A stretch of 64,000 nucleotides of DNA from NCBI GenBank assembly GCA_022843805.1, contig JALHMY010000013.1:1-64000 (forward strand). Direction: 5' to 3'. The position numbers were made by a program, and so were the translations under genes. The stretch comes from Fuerstiella sp. (lineage in GTDB: Bacteria > Planctomycetota > Planctomycetia > Planctomycetales > Planctomycetaceae). How positions within the stretch are numbered: position 1 is the first letter of the stretch; every line of letters starts with the position of its first letter. The notes beneath the pieces are model-generated. The model was given only the letters and a program-made list of their open reading frames with translations, ran no database searches and was not told where the DNA came from. Positions 1-9,900 of this stretch are shown here, one piece after another.

Positions 1-640
1 GGGCTCGCCGGGTGTTGCACTGAACGCCGTCCCAATAACACCTGCGTCCCGTTGTTCACCAGCCCCCTCCCGATCTCGCTGCCGCTCGCTCGACCTCCCC
101 CAGCTTTGCTGGGGGAGGAGGTTGTGTTAACCTCCCCTCCCGCGCAGCGCAGCGGAGTGGGAGGGGTCGGCCGAAGGCCGGGGGAGGGCTCGCCGGGTGT
201 TGCACTGAACGCCGTCCCTATAACACCCTCGCCCTCAGTTCACCAGCCCCCTCCCGATCTTGCTATCGCTCGATCGACCTCCCCCGGCTTCGCCGGGAGA
301 GGGGGGTTCCAATATCCTCCCCTCCCGCGCAGCGGAGTGGGAGGGGTCGGCCGAAGGCCGGGAGAGGGCTCGCCGCGGGTTGCACTGAACGCCGTTCCAA
401 TAACACCCTCGTGCCGCAGTTCACCAGCCCCCTCCCGATCTTGCTTCGCTCGATCGACCTCCCCCGGCTTCGCCGGGAGAGGAGGTTTAGCAAGCACCCC
501 CTCCCGATCTCGCTGCCGCTCGCTCGACCTCCCCCAACTTCGTTGGGAGAGGAGGTTTAGTGAGCACCCCCTCCCGATCTCGCTGCCGCTCGCTCGACCT
601 TCCCAAACTTCGTTGGGAGAGGAGGTTTAGGGCTGACGGT
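1..640. repeat. Type 1 GC-rich hairpin repeat array
   Basis: About 180-bp units occur in direct orientation; the block around GGGCTCGCCGGGTGTTGCAC recurs near 2, 187 and 367. Shorter units of about 71 bp follow at about 493-564 and 565-630. Each full unit can fold into three hairpins: CCCCTCCC with GGGAGGGG, CGGCC-GAA-GGCCG, and CCTCCCCCAGC-TTT-GCTGGGGGAGG (94-118). The third hairpin recurs at 278-302, 458-482 and 528-552 with different apex pairs that still base-pair. The same family recurs at 34775-35093 and 38912-39122. Open frames through the array reflect biased composition and are not genes. The array is cut by the left window edge and ends just after the 3' end of the protease gene on the other strand. 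Confidence 0.9.
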
Positions 641-661
641 GCGTTTGCAAACTCAGCCTGC

Positions 662-2053
662 CTACTTCGGCGGCTCGGGATTTTTCTCTTCCGGAGCAGC
701 TGGAGTACTGGCTGTGGAAACCGCTGCAGAGACCTGCTCATTCAGCCAGGCCACTGCTTTTCCCAGCTGCAAATCGTCAAATTTCTGTTCCGGAGCTGGA
801 GTTCCAGCGGGGCGGATGATTTCCTGCTGCCGACGTTCGCGAAACCACTGATCCATTTGTTCGCTGGTGAAAGACACTTCAAATCCTGTGCTCGGTTTCA
901 CACCCCACTCTTCGTCTTCCCCCGCGCCTGGAAATCGGTGAATGTTGATGCCGCTGGGGCGATGATAACTGGCTGTGGTCAGCTTGAGCGCGCTTTCATC
1001 AGACTCCAGGCGAATCACATTTTGCACGCTGCCCTTGCCCCAGGTGCGTTCACCGACGACGATCGCGCGATTGTTGTCCTGCAGGCAGGCGCTCAGCACT
1101 TCACTTGCTGACGCACTGAATCGATTGACCAGAATTGCCATGGGGAAGGCTGGATATGCAGCGTCGCCTTTCTTTGCCTTCCAGGATCGGAACGGCACAT
1201 TGCGGCCTTTCACACTGACGATTTCCCCGGACTCCAGGAACAGGTCGGCAATTTCGATGGCTGCCTCCAGCAGTCCGCCTGGATTCGACCGCAGGTCGAG
1301 CACAAGGCCTTTCATGCTGTGTTCTGTCAGCCTCGAAAGGGCTTTCTGAATCTCTTCTACAGTGTGCCTGCTGAAATGCGACATGCGGATGTAACCAATC
1401 TTGTGTTGCTCATCCAGCATGAATTCCCATTCACCACTCTCATTAAAATGGTGACCATGGACGGTCGGCACCTGAATGACTTCGCGAGTCATTGCAATCT
1501 GTTCGACGTCTCCTTCACCCCCACGGCGAATTCCCAGTGTCACTGGTCGGCCCGGAGGTCCCTGCAGAACCTTGACGGCATCAGGAACGCGGAATCCCTC
1601 CGTCGACGTTCCGTCGACTTCAACGATGACGTCGCCGGGACGAATTCCGGCTCGAAACGCAGGAGTTCCTGGTAAAGGGCTGATCACCGTCAGCCGATCT
1701 CCTCGAATACTGACGTCAATACCAACCCCACCAAACTCCTGCTCCACAATCTGTTCGAAACGTCGTACATCCTCGCGCGGTATGTAGGTCGAATACTGGT
1801 CCAGATGGTCCAGCATGCCCTGAATCGCAGCCTGCATCAGTTCGCGACGATCCACGTCCCGAACATAATTGGTGTCGATCTGTTCAAACGTTTCCACGAA
1901 CTGTTTCATCAGTTCGAAATCTTCCTGGACACGGTCTTTTTTGGGTTCTTCATCGGCGAATGTCATTGCCGAGCCACTGCCGAGGCCACATGCCAGAAGA
2001 CTTCCCAGTAATGTCTGGAAGAGCTTGCCCCACAGCGAATTCATCCGTGTCAT
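662..2053 (-). CDS. S41-family C-terminal processing protease (Ctp)
   Basis: This is a secreted or periplasmic serine protease of the Prc/CtpA type, which degrades or trims envelope proteins from their C-terminus. From an upstream in-frame ATG at 2137 the frame is 491 codons; the chosen start (2053) is the ATG with a GGAG Shine-Dalgarno 8 bases ahead and a following hydrophobic signal segment. Residues below use the longer frame. An N-terminal Ctp helical region (about 70-120) is followed by a PDZ domain (about 130-205, with the RAGIRPGDVI motif) and the S41 catalytic domain. The catalytic Ser343 lies in SASASE and Lys368 in GERTWGKG. The 25-residue spacing is the same as in E. coli Prc. The C-terminus is a low-complexity Ala/Pro/Glu tail. 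The gene stands alone; a TTGACA hexamer at 2164-2169 (minus strand) could be a -35 box, but I see no good -10. The family call is secure; the substrate is unknown. Confidence 0.93.
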   Translation of the reverse strand: MTRMNSLWGKLFQTLLGSLLACGLGSGSAMTFADEEPKKDRVQEDFELMKQFVETFEQIDTNYVRDVDRRELMQAAIQGMLDHLDQYSTYIPREDVRRFEQIVEQEFGGVGIDVSIRGDRLTVISPLPGTPAFRAGIRPGDVIVEVDGTSTEGFRVPDAVKVLQGPPGRPVTLGIRRGGEGDVEQIAMTREVIQVPTVHGHHFNESGEWEFMLDEQHKIGYIRMSHFSRHTVEEIQKALSRLTEHSMKGLVLDLRSNPGGLLEAAIEIADLFLESGEIVSVKGRNVPFRSWKAKKGDAAYPAFPMAILVNRFSASASEVLSACLQDNNRAIVVGERTWGKGSVQNVIRLESDESALKLTTASYHRPSGINIHRFPGAGEDEEWGVKPSTGFEVSFTSEQMDQWFRERRQQEIIRPAGTPAPEQKFDDLQLGKAVAWLNEQVSAAVSTASTPAAPEEKNPEPPK

Positions 2054-2655
2054 GTCAGATCTCCGGTCTTCAGAGTTTCCCATTTCCAAAGAGTGCGGAC
2101 GACAGGGGTGAGACGGTCGCGGGACCATCGCTTTCATGTGTTTTTCCGAGCGTTCGGATCACATGTCAACTTCTCAGGACCTGATTGCCGCAGATGCCGA
2201 CCGGCAATTTTCCGTTTCGCCGATGCGGTCTCCTGTTAATCTTAGAAGGATAGCGGAGAAAGTGGAACGGGGTCGAGTGACGATTTCGTCGTCATTCGGT
2301 GCGTAGTCCCGGCCTCAGCCGGAAATCAGTCGTCGTTTGGCCCGAAATGCCGTCTTAACGCAGTACTGATCAATTAAAACACGCCTGAACCTCTTCGAGC
2401 TGCTGGCTGGTAAACTCAGTGTTTTATCGAATGTGGTGCTGTTCAGTGATCTGTTCGTCTGTTCTCCAGTGTCGCTCAGAAGGCACGTATGGAGAAACGC
2501 CGGATAGCTCGGGCTGTCCGATGATCAGGTGGAAATCGAAGGACTTGCTTAATATTTGAGGAATCATCGACTTGTCGGCGGTGTCAGAGAATAATTCGCG
2601 AGCGAGCATCCTGACTGGATTGAGGAATAAGATCGAGAGATGAGAGAAGAGATCC
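2054..2655. other. Intergenic region between divergent genes
   Basis: About 600 bases lie between the protease (minus) and the aminotransferase (plus), and should contain both promoters. I see a 7-bp stem, ATTGCCG (2184-2190) with CGGCAAT (2202-2208), followed by TTTT. There is also a TTGACA on the minus strand at 2164-2169. A 61-codon minus-strand frame (2424-2609) has plausible amino-acid composition but no recognisable domain, and I do not call it a gene. Confidence 0.5.
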
Positions 2656-3594
2656 TTGTCACAACAATTCAATGAGCCCATTGCCTGGATCAATGGCGAA
2701 CTGCGTCCCTTTGCTTCGGCAGGGCTGCCTTTGTGGGACCTCGGGCTTGTGGCCGGTGCTTCCGTGACTGAGATGGCCCGTACATTTCGCCATGAGCCTT
2801 TTCGCCTGGCGAAGCATCTTGACCGCCTGCTGGACTCCTGCCGTGTACTTGGTTTTCCTGTTGCTGCGAATTCCGAACAGCTGGACAAAACTGTCCGGGA
2901 AGTTGTGAAACATAATGCTCGTCTGATTGGCCCCGATCACGATCTGGGGATTGTGATTTTTGTGACGGCCGGCGCAAATGCGACGTATCTGGGCAGTCCC
3001 GGTCTGCGAGGTGGCTCAACCGTGATTCATACGTTTCCTCTGCCATTTACAATGTGGAGGGAATCGCTGGTACACGGCGTGCGTCTGCGAGTTCCCCGCA
3101 TTCGTCAGCTTCCTGATGATTGCCTTCCGGTCTCGCATAAGATCAGGAACCGACTGCACTGGTGGCTGGCAGACAATGAAGCAGCGCAGCTGGAGCCGGG
3201 CAGCAAAGCTCTGTTGCTGGACCATCGGGAATGTGTAACGGAAACCAGCACATCCTGTTTTTTTGCTGTGATTGACGGCGAGGTGCTCACTCCTGCACGG
3301 CATGTGCTCAACAGCCTCAGCCGAAATATTGTTGAAGAATTACTTCAGTCGTGTGGGATTCCTTTTCGGCGATCCGACATTCCTGCCGCTGATCTGGTTC
3401 GTGTTGACGAAGCATTTCTGTCATCAACTCCGGTTTGTCTGCTGCCCGTCAGTCATATTGACGGACGTGTTGTGAGTGAATTCGTGCCTGGTCCGGTTTT
3501 TCGAAAACTTCAGGCGGCATGGAGCATACTGGCGGGTGTGGATATTGATGCACAGATCCGCGGAATTTCGGTGAGCAGAGTCGCGACGTTCTGA
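2656..3594 (+). CDS. Class IV (BCAT/D-alanine aminotransferase-fold) PLP aminotransferase
   Basis: This is a 312-residue fold-type IV PLP enzyme. The family includes branched-chain aminotransferase, D-amino-acid aminotransferase and 4-amino-4-deoxychorismate lyase. The start is TTG, preceded by a GAGAAGAG Shine-Dalgarno, and no in-frame ATG lies closer. Landmarks are an N-terminal small domain with the family-like VAGASVTEMARTF segment, the PLP lysine Lys162 in SHKIRNR, Glu196 in VTETSTSCFF (equivalent to the VTEgs.sN motif) and the C-terminal DEAFLSSTP motif. The Asn usual after TETS is replaced by Cys (SCFF). Length is normal for the family. The substrate cannot be assigned. It is convergent with the channel gene, with a hairpin just after the stop codon. 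Confidence 0.88.
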   Translation: MSQQFNEPIAWINGELRPFASAGLPLWDLGLVAGASVTEMARTFRHEPFRLAKHLDRLLDSCRVLGFPVAANSEQLDKTVREVVKHNARLIGPDHDLGIVIFVTAGANATYLGSPGLRGGSTVIHTFPLPFTMWRESLVHGVRLRVPRIRQLPDDCLPVSHKIRNRLHWWLADNEAAQLEPGSKALLLDHRECVTETSTSCFFAVIDGEVLTPARHVLNSLSRNIVEELLQSCGIPFRRSDIPAADLVRVDEAFLSSTPVCLLPVSHIDGRVVSEFVPGPVFRKLQAAWSILAGVDIDAQIRGISVSRVATF

Positions 3595-3616
3595 GCCGGA
3601 CGCTGTGCGTTCCGGC
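3595..3616 (+). terminator. Candidate hairpin after aminotransferase gene
   Basis: GCCGGA-CGC pairs with GCG-T-TCCGGC around a TGT loop (9 bp with one bulged T), directly after the stop codon and between convergent genes. There is no T-tract, so intrinsic termination is uncertain. Confidence 0.4.
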
Positions 3617-3695
3617 GGACAATGCAAACCGTCTGTAAAGCTAATCTCAGGTCCTGACCCTGACCGAACACGAGAGAATCCGACTCTGTCGTCTG

Positions 3696-4289
3696 TCATT
3701 TGTCAACAATCGGTGTTGCTTCCGCAATCCGTTCCGCTGTTGGTGCAGAAGGTCTTACAGCGTCTGAATCCGCTTTCGGAGAGGCAATCGATTCTTTCAG
3801 ACTGATGAAGTCCGACAGCAAAAAGATGACGGTTACAAATGCCAGCAGCACTTCTGTCATGGTGAGCAGCTTGGCAGGAATCGTGTGCGGAGTAACATCT
3901 CCGTAACCGAAGAACGTAAAGTTCAGAACACTGTAGTAGCAGAACTCAAACACCAGTTCCCCGTACTCATACGCGGGATCAATGCTGCTGAAGCTGTCGG
4001 GCCGAAGGACGTGCAGGCAGTGGTAGTCGAGTCCGAAGGACAGGATGATCTGGGACATGTTTACCAGCATCAGCAGCATGAATCGGTGATATGGCATGTT
4101 CTCCCGCGATGCTTTCCAGAGCTGCCTCAGGTTTTCACCACCAAAGAACAGCGATTTGATCCATGCCAGTGAGAGAACAAAAAGCATCATCCACGAGTGG
4201 CTGAGCGATGCTGCTGCGATCATCTTCTGGGTGAGGAACCAGACCACGACAATGACCAGGTACTCTGCGATGTTACGCATAATCAGCAT
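3696..4289 (-). CDS. Ion-channel (Ion_trans_2-like) membrane protein with altered filter
   Basis: This 197-residue integral membrane protein is probably a cation channel subunit. It has about three hydrophobic helices (residues about 8-25, 31-50, 71-95), then a pore loop and a last helix (about 142-160). The pore has NFTFFGYGDVTP, which aligns with the K+-channel signature SFTTVGYGDITP. Where the classical filter has Thr-Val before GYGD, this protein has Phe-Phe. The C-terminal tail is short and polar with no RCK/TrkA domain. The start is the first ATG at 4289; an ATG at 4280 is equally possible, and neither has a strong Shine-Dalgarno. The family is clear from GYGD and topology; K+ selectivity is not. 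Confidence 0.8.
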   Translation of the reverse strand: MLIMRNIAEYLVIVVVWFLTQKMIAAASLSHSWMMLFVLSLAWIKSLFFGGENLRQLWKASRENMPYHRFMLLMLVNMSQIILSFGLDYHCLHVLRPDSFSSIDPAYEYGELVFEFCYYSVLNFTFFGYGDVTPHTIPAKLLTMTEVLLAFVTVIFLLSDFISLKESIASPKADSDAVRPSAPTAERIAEATPIVDK

Positions 4290-4488
4290 TGCGGTCTTTC
4301 GATGGAGACAATTCGGTACCGATTGGATTTGCCGGAAGGCAGTCGATGACAGGAATGCGGTTATATTATCAGGGCTGTCCGCCTTTCCCAGTCATTGACA
4401 GGCCGAATGAATCCCGCCAGACTGACTTCAGTACAGTCATTTGGTACTCGTGGCGAACAGGCAACTTTGGATTCGGGGGCGATTTGCG

Positions 4489-5556
4489 ATGCAGCGGCTG
4501 ATCCTGTTGTTTTCCGTGCTGTTGATGGTCGTCCGAAGCAATCTCGGCCAGCCGTTATTCGCGTCTTCGAAAGACGGTCGACTCGATTTTTATTTCATCG
4601 ACGTCGAAGGAGGAGCTGCAACTCTGATCGTGACGCCCGAAGGAGAATCGTTGCTGATCGATTCGGGCTATCCGGACAATCAGGGTCGCGATCTGCATCG
4701 CATCATTCATGTGGCGAAGGACGTTGCAGGGCTGAGCCGCATCGACCATGCATCCGTTTCGCACTGGCATCTGGATCATTTTGGCAATCATGCCGCGCTG
4801 CAGGCGGAGTTCGGCATTGGAACGTTCTGGGATCGGGGTATTCCTGATTTGCTGGAAGAAGACGCAAAATTTCCTGATCGTATTGTCGCCTATCGGGCAG
4901 CGTCTCAGAATGGCTCAAAGTCGCTCAAAGTGGGAGATCGCATTCCGCTTCGTTCAGGGTCAACTCGGCTTGATGTGGTGGTTCTGACATCGGGTCGTGA
5001 AGTTGCGGAAAACAAAGGTCCGCTGAACCCGTTCAAAGACCGTCATGTTGCCCAGCCTGAGGATCCGTCTGACAACGCGGCCAGCGTGAGTCTGCTGTTC
5101 TCATTCGGAGACTTTCGCTTTCTGACTTGCGGCGACCTGACATGGAATATTGAAGCAAAGCTGGTGTCTCCGCGGAATCCTGTCGGCACCGTTGATCTGT
5201 TTATGGTGACTCACCACGGACTGCCTGTCAGTAATAATCCAGCTCTGGTACTGGCGATTGATCCGACGGTCGCTGTGATGTGTAACGGTCCTTCGAAGGG
5301 TGGTGCAGAATCGACGATGAAAACACTGCGGGAAGTGAATTCGCTCAAAGACTGGTACCAGCTGCACCGGAATCTTTCACTCGATCCATCGCTGCAGGCA
5401 CCTGCGGAATTCATTGCCAATCCGGGAACGACTGAAACCTGCAAAGGTGAATGGGTGCTGGCTTCGGTTGCACCAGACGGGAAGTCATACACGGTGCAAA
5501 TCGGGGCGGCCGGTCCGCGTCGCGAGTACCAGACCAGAACTCACGTCAGGAATTGA
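4489..5556 (+). CDS. Secreted metallo-beta-lactamase-fold hydrolase (ComEC-like MBL)
   Basis: This 355-residue exported protein carries a metallo-beta-lactamase fold of the kind found in the ComEC C-terminal domain. The start is the ATG at 4489, preceded by GGGGG at about 9 bases and followed by a signal peptide (residues 1 to about 20); an upstream in-frame TTG at 4441 would bury the signal. The metal-binding HxHxDH motif is HWHLDH (His92, His94, Asp96, His97). A second metal-site region is seen in LTCGDLTW, and a distal histidine in VTHHGLP. The core resembles YFIDVEGGAATLI...LLIDSG, the usual MBL opening. The substrate is unknown. It lies 61 bases upstream of the CBM9-like gene on the same strand, so the two may be co-transcribed. 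Confidence 0.85.
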   Translation: MQRLILLFSVLLMVVRSNLGQPLFASSKDGRLDFYFIDVEGGAATLIVTPEGESLLIDSGYPDNQGRDLHRIIHVAKDVAGLSRIDHASVSHWHLDHFGNHAALQAEFGIGTFWDRGIPDLLEEDAKFPDRIVAYRAASQNGSKSLKVGDRIPLRSGSTRLDVVVLTSGREVAENKGPLNPFKDRHVAQPEDPSDNAASVSLLFSFGDFRFLTCGDLTWNIEAKLVSPRNPVGTVDLFMVTHHGLPVSNNPALVLAIDPTVAVMCNGPSKGGAESTMKTLREVNSLKDWYQLHRNLSLDPSLQAPAEFIANPGTTETCKGEWVLASVAPDGKSYTVQIGAAGPRREYQTRTHVRN

Positions 5557-5617
5557 GTTGTCAACCGGCAACGTTTCGAAATCAGACGACTGATGGACGA
5601 AATACCAGGGGATTACG

Positions 5618-6736
5618 ATGAAACAGTTTTTTGCAAATACAATACCAATTGGTCTGATGGGTCTGACAAAGCAGTTTGGCAGTCTGCAAGCGGTACTGCT
5701 GCTGCTGGTTCTGCTCGCGTGTCAGCCAGCCTTTGCACAGGAACCCGGGCATCGAGCGGTGGTGCCGATGGCTCGGTCATCCATCACCATCGATGGCAAA
5801 CTGGACGAAACTGACTACGCCACGGCGCTGTGTACTCCCATTGAATACTTTCATCCGGACGCGCTGAACAGAGCGGCCCATTTTTACTACCTCTGGGACG
5901 AAAAGGCCTTTTATGTGGGCCTGAGAACGCTCGATCAGCATCAGTTTTCTCCGGTGAAGCCATTGTGGGAAGGTGATGCCGTCGAATGGTATTTTGATAC
6001 TCGACGAGGCGACCAGTTTCTTGGCCGCAAGTGGAGTCACGGGGCCAGCCATTGTTTTTTTACTCCCATGGAACTGGATGTGCTGAAGCCGCGATTCACG
6101 GTGCGTCCTGGTCAGGAAGGCTGGATCTCAGAAGAGGGTGTTGAAGTTGCCGCCAAAAAGACCGAAACAGGACTTGAGGTGGAATTTAAGCTGCCCTGGG
6201 CCTGCTTCCCTGACTTTGCAGCCAAATCGGGCGAAGTGATCGGCATGGACGCGGAATTGTCATACAGCGACGGCGGACCAAGATCATACCGCTCGTTCGT
6301 ATTTGGAAATCCACTCTCTGTCGCAACTCCCTCCAATCTCTCTCGCGTCAAACTGGTGGACAGCATTCAGCGAGAAGACTGGAAGCGGACGGGGCCGGTT
6401 CTGATGCCCGTTCGAGTTGACGTGCCCTGGCAGCAGCCCGGCGAGCCGCAGGTGATTGCAAAGATTTCCATACCGCCGGTCACGCTGGTGAAGTTTGGTA
6501 AAGTGGAATTCCATGTGAGCGATCTGGAAGGGCATTCTCTCGGTGTCTATACGGCGGGAGATACCGAGACACTGGCAGACTCAAAGTGGTTTCAGTATCG
6601 CACGGCTGCCTGGCCACTGAGCGTCACTCCAGGCGGCGCCTATCATGTCCATGCGGTGGTTTATGATGCGGACGGCAGGGAATTGACACGGGTTGCTCCT
6701 CGAATGATCAGCGTCAACATGCAGCAGGGGTATTAA
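5618..6736 (+). CDS. Secreted protein with CBM9-like carbohydrate-binding domain
   Basis: This is a 372-residue secreted protein. A signal peptide occupies residues 1-40, with a likely cleavage at AFA|QE. Residues about 52-240 resemble the family 9 carbohydrate-binding (DOMON-like) fold common in planctomycete exported proteins: an ITIDGKLDETDY opening, then YYLWDEKAFYVGLR, WEGDAVEWYFD and VEFKLPW. The rest is a beta-rich region with no recognised domain. No catalytic domain is visible, so a sugar-binding or sensing role is more likely than hydrolysis. The N-terminal extension before the hydrophobic core is long (about 22 residues), and a downstream ATG (MGLTKQFG, 14 codons in) is an alternative start. 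Confidence 0.78.
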   Translation: MKQFFANTIPIGLMGLTKQFGSLQAVLLLLVLLACQPAFAQEPGHRAVVPMARSSITIDGKLDETDYATALCTPIEYFHPDALNRAAHFYYLWDEKAFYVGLRTLDQHQFSPVKPLWEGDAVEWYFDTRRGDQFLGRKWSHGASHCFFTPMELDVLKPRFTVRPGQEGWISEEGVEVAAKKTETGLEVEFKLPWACFPDFAAKSGEVIGMDAELSYSDGGPRSYRSFVFGNPLSVATPSNLSRVKLVDSIQREDWKRTGPVLMPVRVDVPWQQPGEPQVIAKISIPPVTLVKFGKVEFHVSDLEGHSLGVYTAGDTETLADSKWFQYRTAAWPLSVTPGGAYHVHAVVYDADGRELTRVAPRMISVNMQQGY

Positions 6737-6780
6737 GACGCGTTAAGAAGACTTCCTGCCGTATCGTTTCGGCTCCGGTC

Positions 6781-6937
6781 AAAGTAGCCATCACTCTCCG
6801 AGTGATGAACTGCGATTCAGGGCGCGGCGACGAATCGTCATCGCCGGTTTAAGAGCGTGCGGCGGGAATCGCAAAGCGTCACTCGGAGAGTGACGACTAC
6901 TTTGGATGAATCGCAAAGCGTCACTCGGAGAGTGACG
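6781..6937. repeat. Three copies of a palindromic GTCACTC-TCC-GAGTGAC element
   Basis: Copies lie at 6781-6818 (forward), 6866-6904 (inverted) and 6908-6937 (inverted, partial). The core stem is ATCACTC-TCC-GAGTGAT in the first copy and GTCACTC-GGA-GAGTGAC in the others, so the outer pair changes from A-T to G-C with pairing kept. Shared flanks are AAAGTAG on one side and TGCGATTC on the other. A fourth copy is at 28399-28438. The first two copies form a long inverted repeat about 50 bases apart, between the 3' ends of two convergent genes. Confidence 0.88.
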
Positions 6938-6957
6938 GAAGCAAAAAACATGGACGC

Positions 6958-9900
6958 TTACGGAAATCTGTTTTCTGTGAACGACTTCAATTCGTCGAGC
7001 CACAGGAGGGCGTCGTCGAATCCATGCTTCTGAAGCTGTGTCAGCGTGAGGGGCCATTCGGGCAGTGATTGCAGCACAACGGGCAGATTGCGAGGATTGC
7101 TGCTGCGCAGAACTTCTCTCGCTCGTTTCAGTATTCGATGTATCAGCTGCCGGATCTCCACGCTGGAGATTGCCGCCGTACATCGTTCAATCTGGCAGCA
7201 GACTGCGTCATAGGATTCCCATGGCAGCTGATCGCCGACAATCACGTGTTCATAAAACAGAAAGTCGTCCTCCATTCGCGTTTCACGCACAAAGCCGCAC
7301 AATGCGGGATGGAGAAAATACCATGCTGACAGCGGCAGATCGGCGCCGGAGTGGCTCACCATATCGTCGGGCTGCCGAAACTTTTGAATCGACAGATCGC
7401 CATCCGACAGTTTCCAGACGACACCCAGCAGTCCTGCGAGATACAAATCCTGAAACGGATGAAAAATTTCGTTTGCCGCATCGCCGAACGAATTGACCGT
7501 TTCTTCACTGATGCCGTTGAACCGTGCACAAACACTGACGGCTTCCTGGCGGCTAAGGATATTCGCGGGCAGGCTGGCCAGAAATCGCGACCGAGTTTCC
7601 CGATTGTCCAGGCAGTCGAGAAACATTCGGTTTTCTTCAAACAGATTCGCTACGAGCCGATTCGCGCTGGCTCGCCGAACGACTTCGCAGAACTTTGTCT
7701 CGGTCAGTGAAGTTCGCTGAGCGGACAGTTCTGCGGCGATGACGACAAGATCGCGAGGGCGGCCGAAGGAGTGGCGTCGGATGAAGCGAAAACTGTCTTC
7801 CGGGACAGGACGACGTTCGTGTTTCAGCACTCGAATGCCGAGAAAGTCCTTGAAGTCACTGGTGGCCTCATAACAGGATGACAGCCGGTCAAGCAGTTCT
7901 TCCAGTTCATCGTCCGAGTACCGCAGAAAGGCGGTGGCTCCCGTCAAATTGGATTTGATATCCGACTGGTAATTCACAAACGCTTCATGGCGGATGGACG
8001 CAAAGATTTTCGCATGGCTGTTGGCACTCATCATATCCCATGCGGCTTCAATCAGTCCGGCCTGGATATTGATCCATGCGTCACGGGAAAGTCGACGAAC
8101 GGCCTGATCGACTTTGTCGATGAAGAAATACGTTGAGCTGTGGATACCTCGAAGTTTCTGGTCGAGAAATGTTTCCGTATCATCCACCAGAGCATTTGCC
8201 TGGCTGATCGAAAGATTCGTCAGTTCACGAAACACGACTGTGGGTTCAATTCGGCTGCCCTTCAGCCATCGACGGAATCGCGGAGGAAATACTGCCAGTT
8301 CATCCTCTTCATCGGCTGCAATGATACCCGGATGATTCGCCAGTGCGGAGACTCGCAGAGCCATCGTCCAGAATCGTTTTGTAGTGGAAAGGTCAGCCAG
8401 CGGTTTTTCGAAACGAGCGGACAGCGATTTCAGCTCGCTCATAAAATCCAGATAAGGACGACCCTGAGGAATAAAGCAGAGTCCCGCGGATGCGTGTTCC
8501 CGTGCGTGCAGCTGACTGAGCAGATGTCGTTTGTAAGTCAGCAACAGAGTTTTTCCCAGACCCTTTGTTGCTGACAAAAAGAATTTGCTCCTTCGATTCA
8601 GAAACTCTTCCACAATCTGATTGCGAAAGACCACCTGCTGCAGATCGTGCACATCAATCTGGCTTGCGTCAGTGGCCCAGATCTGGCCATGCAGGGATCG
8701 GAGAGGCCGATCGGGCGGGCGAACGACGATTTCTCCGGGCTGCAGTCCAACGACCGTCAGCGCCACTGCCACTCGTTCAAAGGTGTGTTCCGGCTGGTTT
8801 CGATCGGGAGCGATGATGGAAGCCGTCCCAAGCAGAGATCTCCAGACAGGATGATGGCTTTCAAATTCTTCCAGTGTCATGCCGATCAGCAGCGGCATCA
8901 TCACGATGCTGCATCGGGCAGCTTCCTGGATTTGGCGACCTGCTTCTTCGGAACGGAGTGTCTGGTGAGAGATTAGAATGATAAAGGCGCCGGATCGACG
9001 AATTGCCTCGGTGGTTTGCGTGAGGAACGAAATTCCAGGCAGTGCATCTCGCTGATAGTACCAAGTGGAAAAGCCCTGTTTTCCAAGATAGGTTGCCAGC
9101 TGGCTGGCCAGAAGCGAATCATCTCCCGAACCGCATACGTAGGCGGCAATCTGTTCCTGCAGGGGAACCGTTGACAATGTTCGCAGAAAGGCGGGTTCTG
9201 CCTGATTGCCCTGCAGCGCCATGGCAAACTCCTGACAGGTGGCGAATCGCTTCGAAGGCACCTTGTGCAGAGCCCGATGGATGGCGGCACCCACTTCTTC
9301 CGGCAGGTCTTCCCGCAGGCTGCACAGGCTGACGGGGTTTGACTCGCAATGCAGCTGAAGCAGTTGCTGCGGATCTTTGCCGTGAAAGACTTTACGCCCT
9401 GCCAGCATTTCGTAGGCCAGCAATGCCAGCGCGTACTGATCGGTTCGGCCATCGACAGCCGAACAGGAGGCCTGTTCGGGGGAGGCATACTGCGCGGTCC
9501 CGCAGAAGCCCTCGATCTTGAATTCTTCACGAAGATCACGGGCGATGCCGAAGTCCAGAATTCGAGGCTGTCCGTTGCGGGCAATGCAGATATTTTCGGG
9601 CTTCAGATCTCTGTGAATCACTCCCTGGCTGTGAGCAAAATCCAGTGAGATCGCAAGAGCTGCGATGATTCGGCGAACATCTGTCAGCGGCAGCTGATGG
9701 CATCTCTGCAGGATCTCACGCAGAGTCTGTCCGTCAACGTATTCAAAGATCGTAAACGACTTGCCCGCGTGAATGCCGAAGTCAAAAACTGTGGCAATCC
9801 CCGGGTCGTTCAGAGAAGCACCAAGGCGAGCTTCTCTGGCGAGAGCTTCCTGCAGGAGTTTTGCACTTCCCTGCCAGCGTACGGCCACAATCTTCATGGC

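Noticed and set aside
52-630. Overlapping open frames of 60-190 codons on both strands of the type 1 repeats, also at 34750-35541 and 38805-39302
   Set aside because: They follow repeat units, have no start signal or domain, and their sequence repeats with the DNA period. Low stop density is due to GC-rich composition.
2424-2609. 61-codon minus-strand frame in the protease/aminotransferase spacer
   Set aside because: Composition is plausible but no family, no clear Shine-Dalgarno and it lies in a promoter region; left as undecided and not called.
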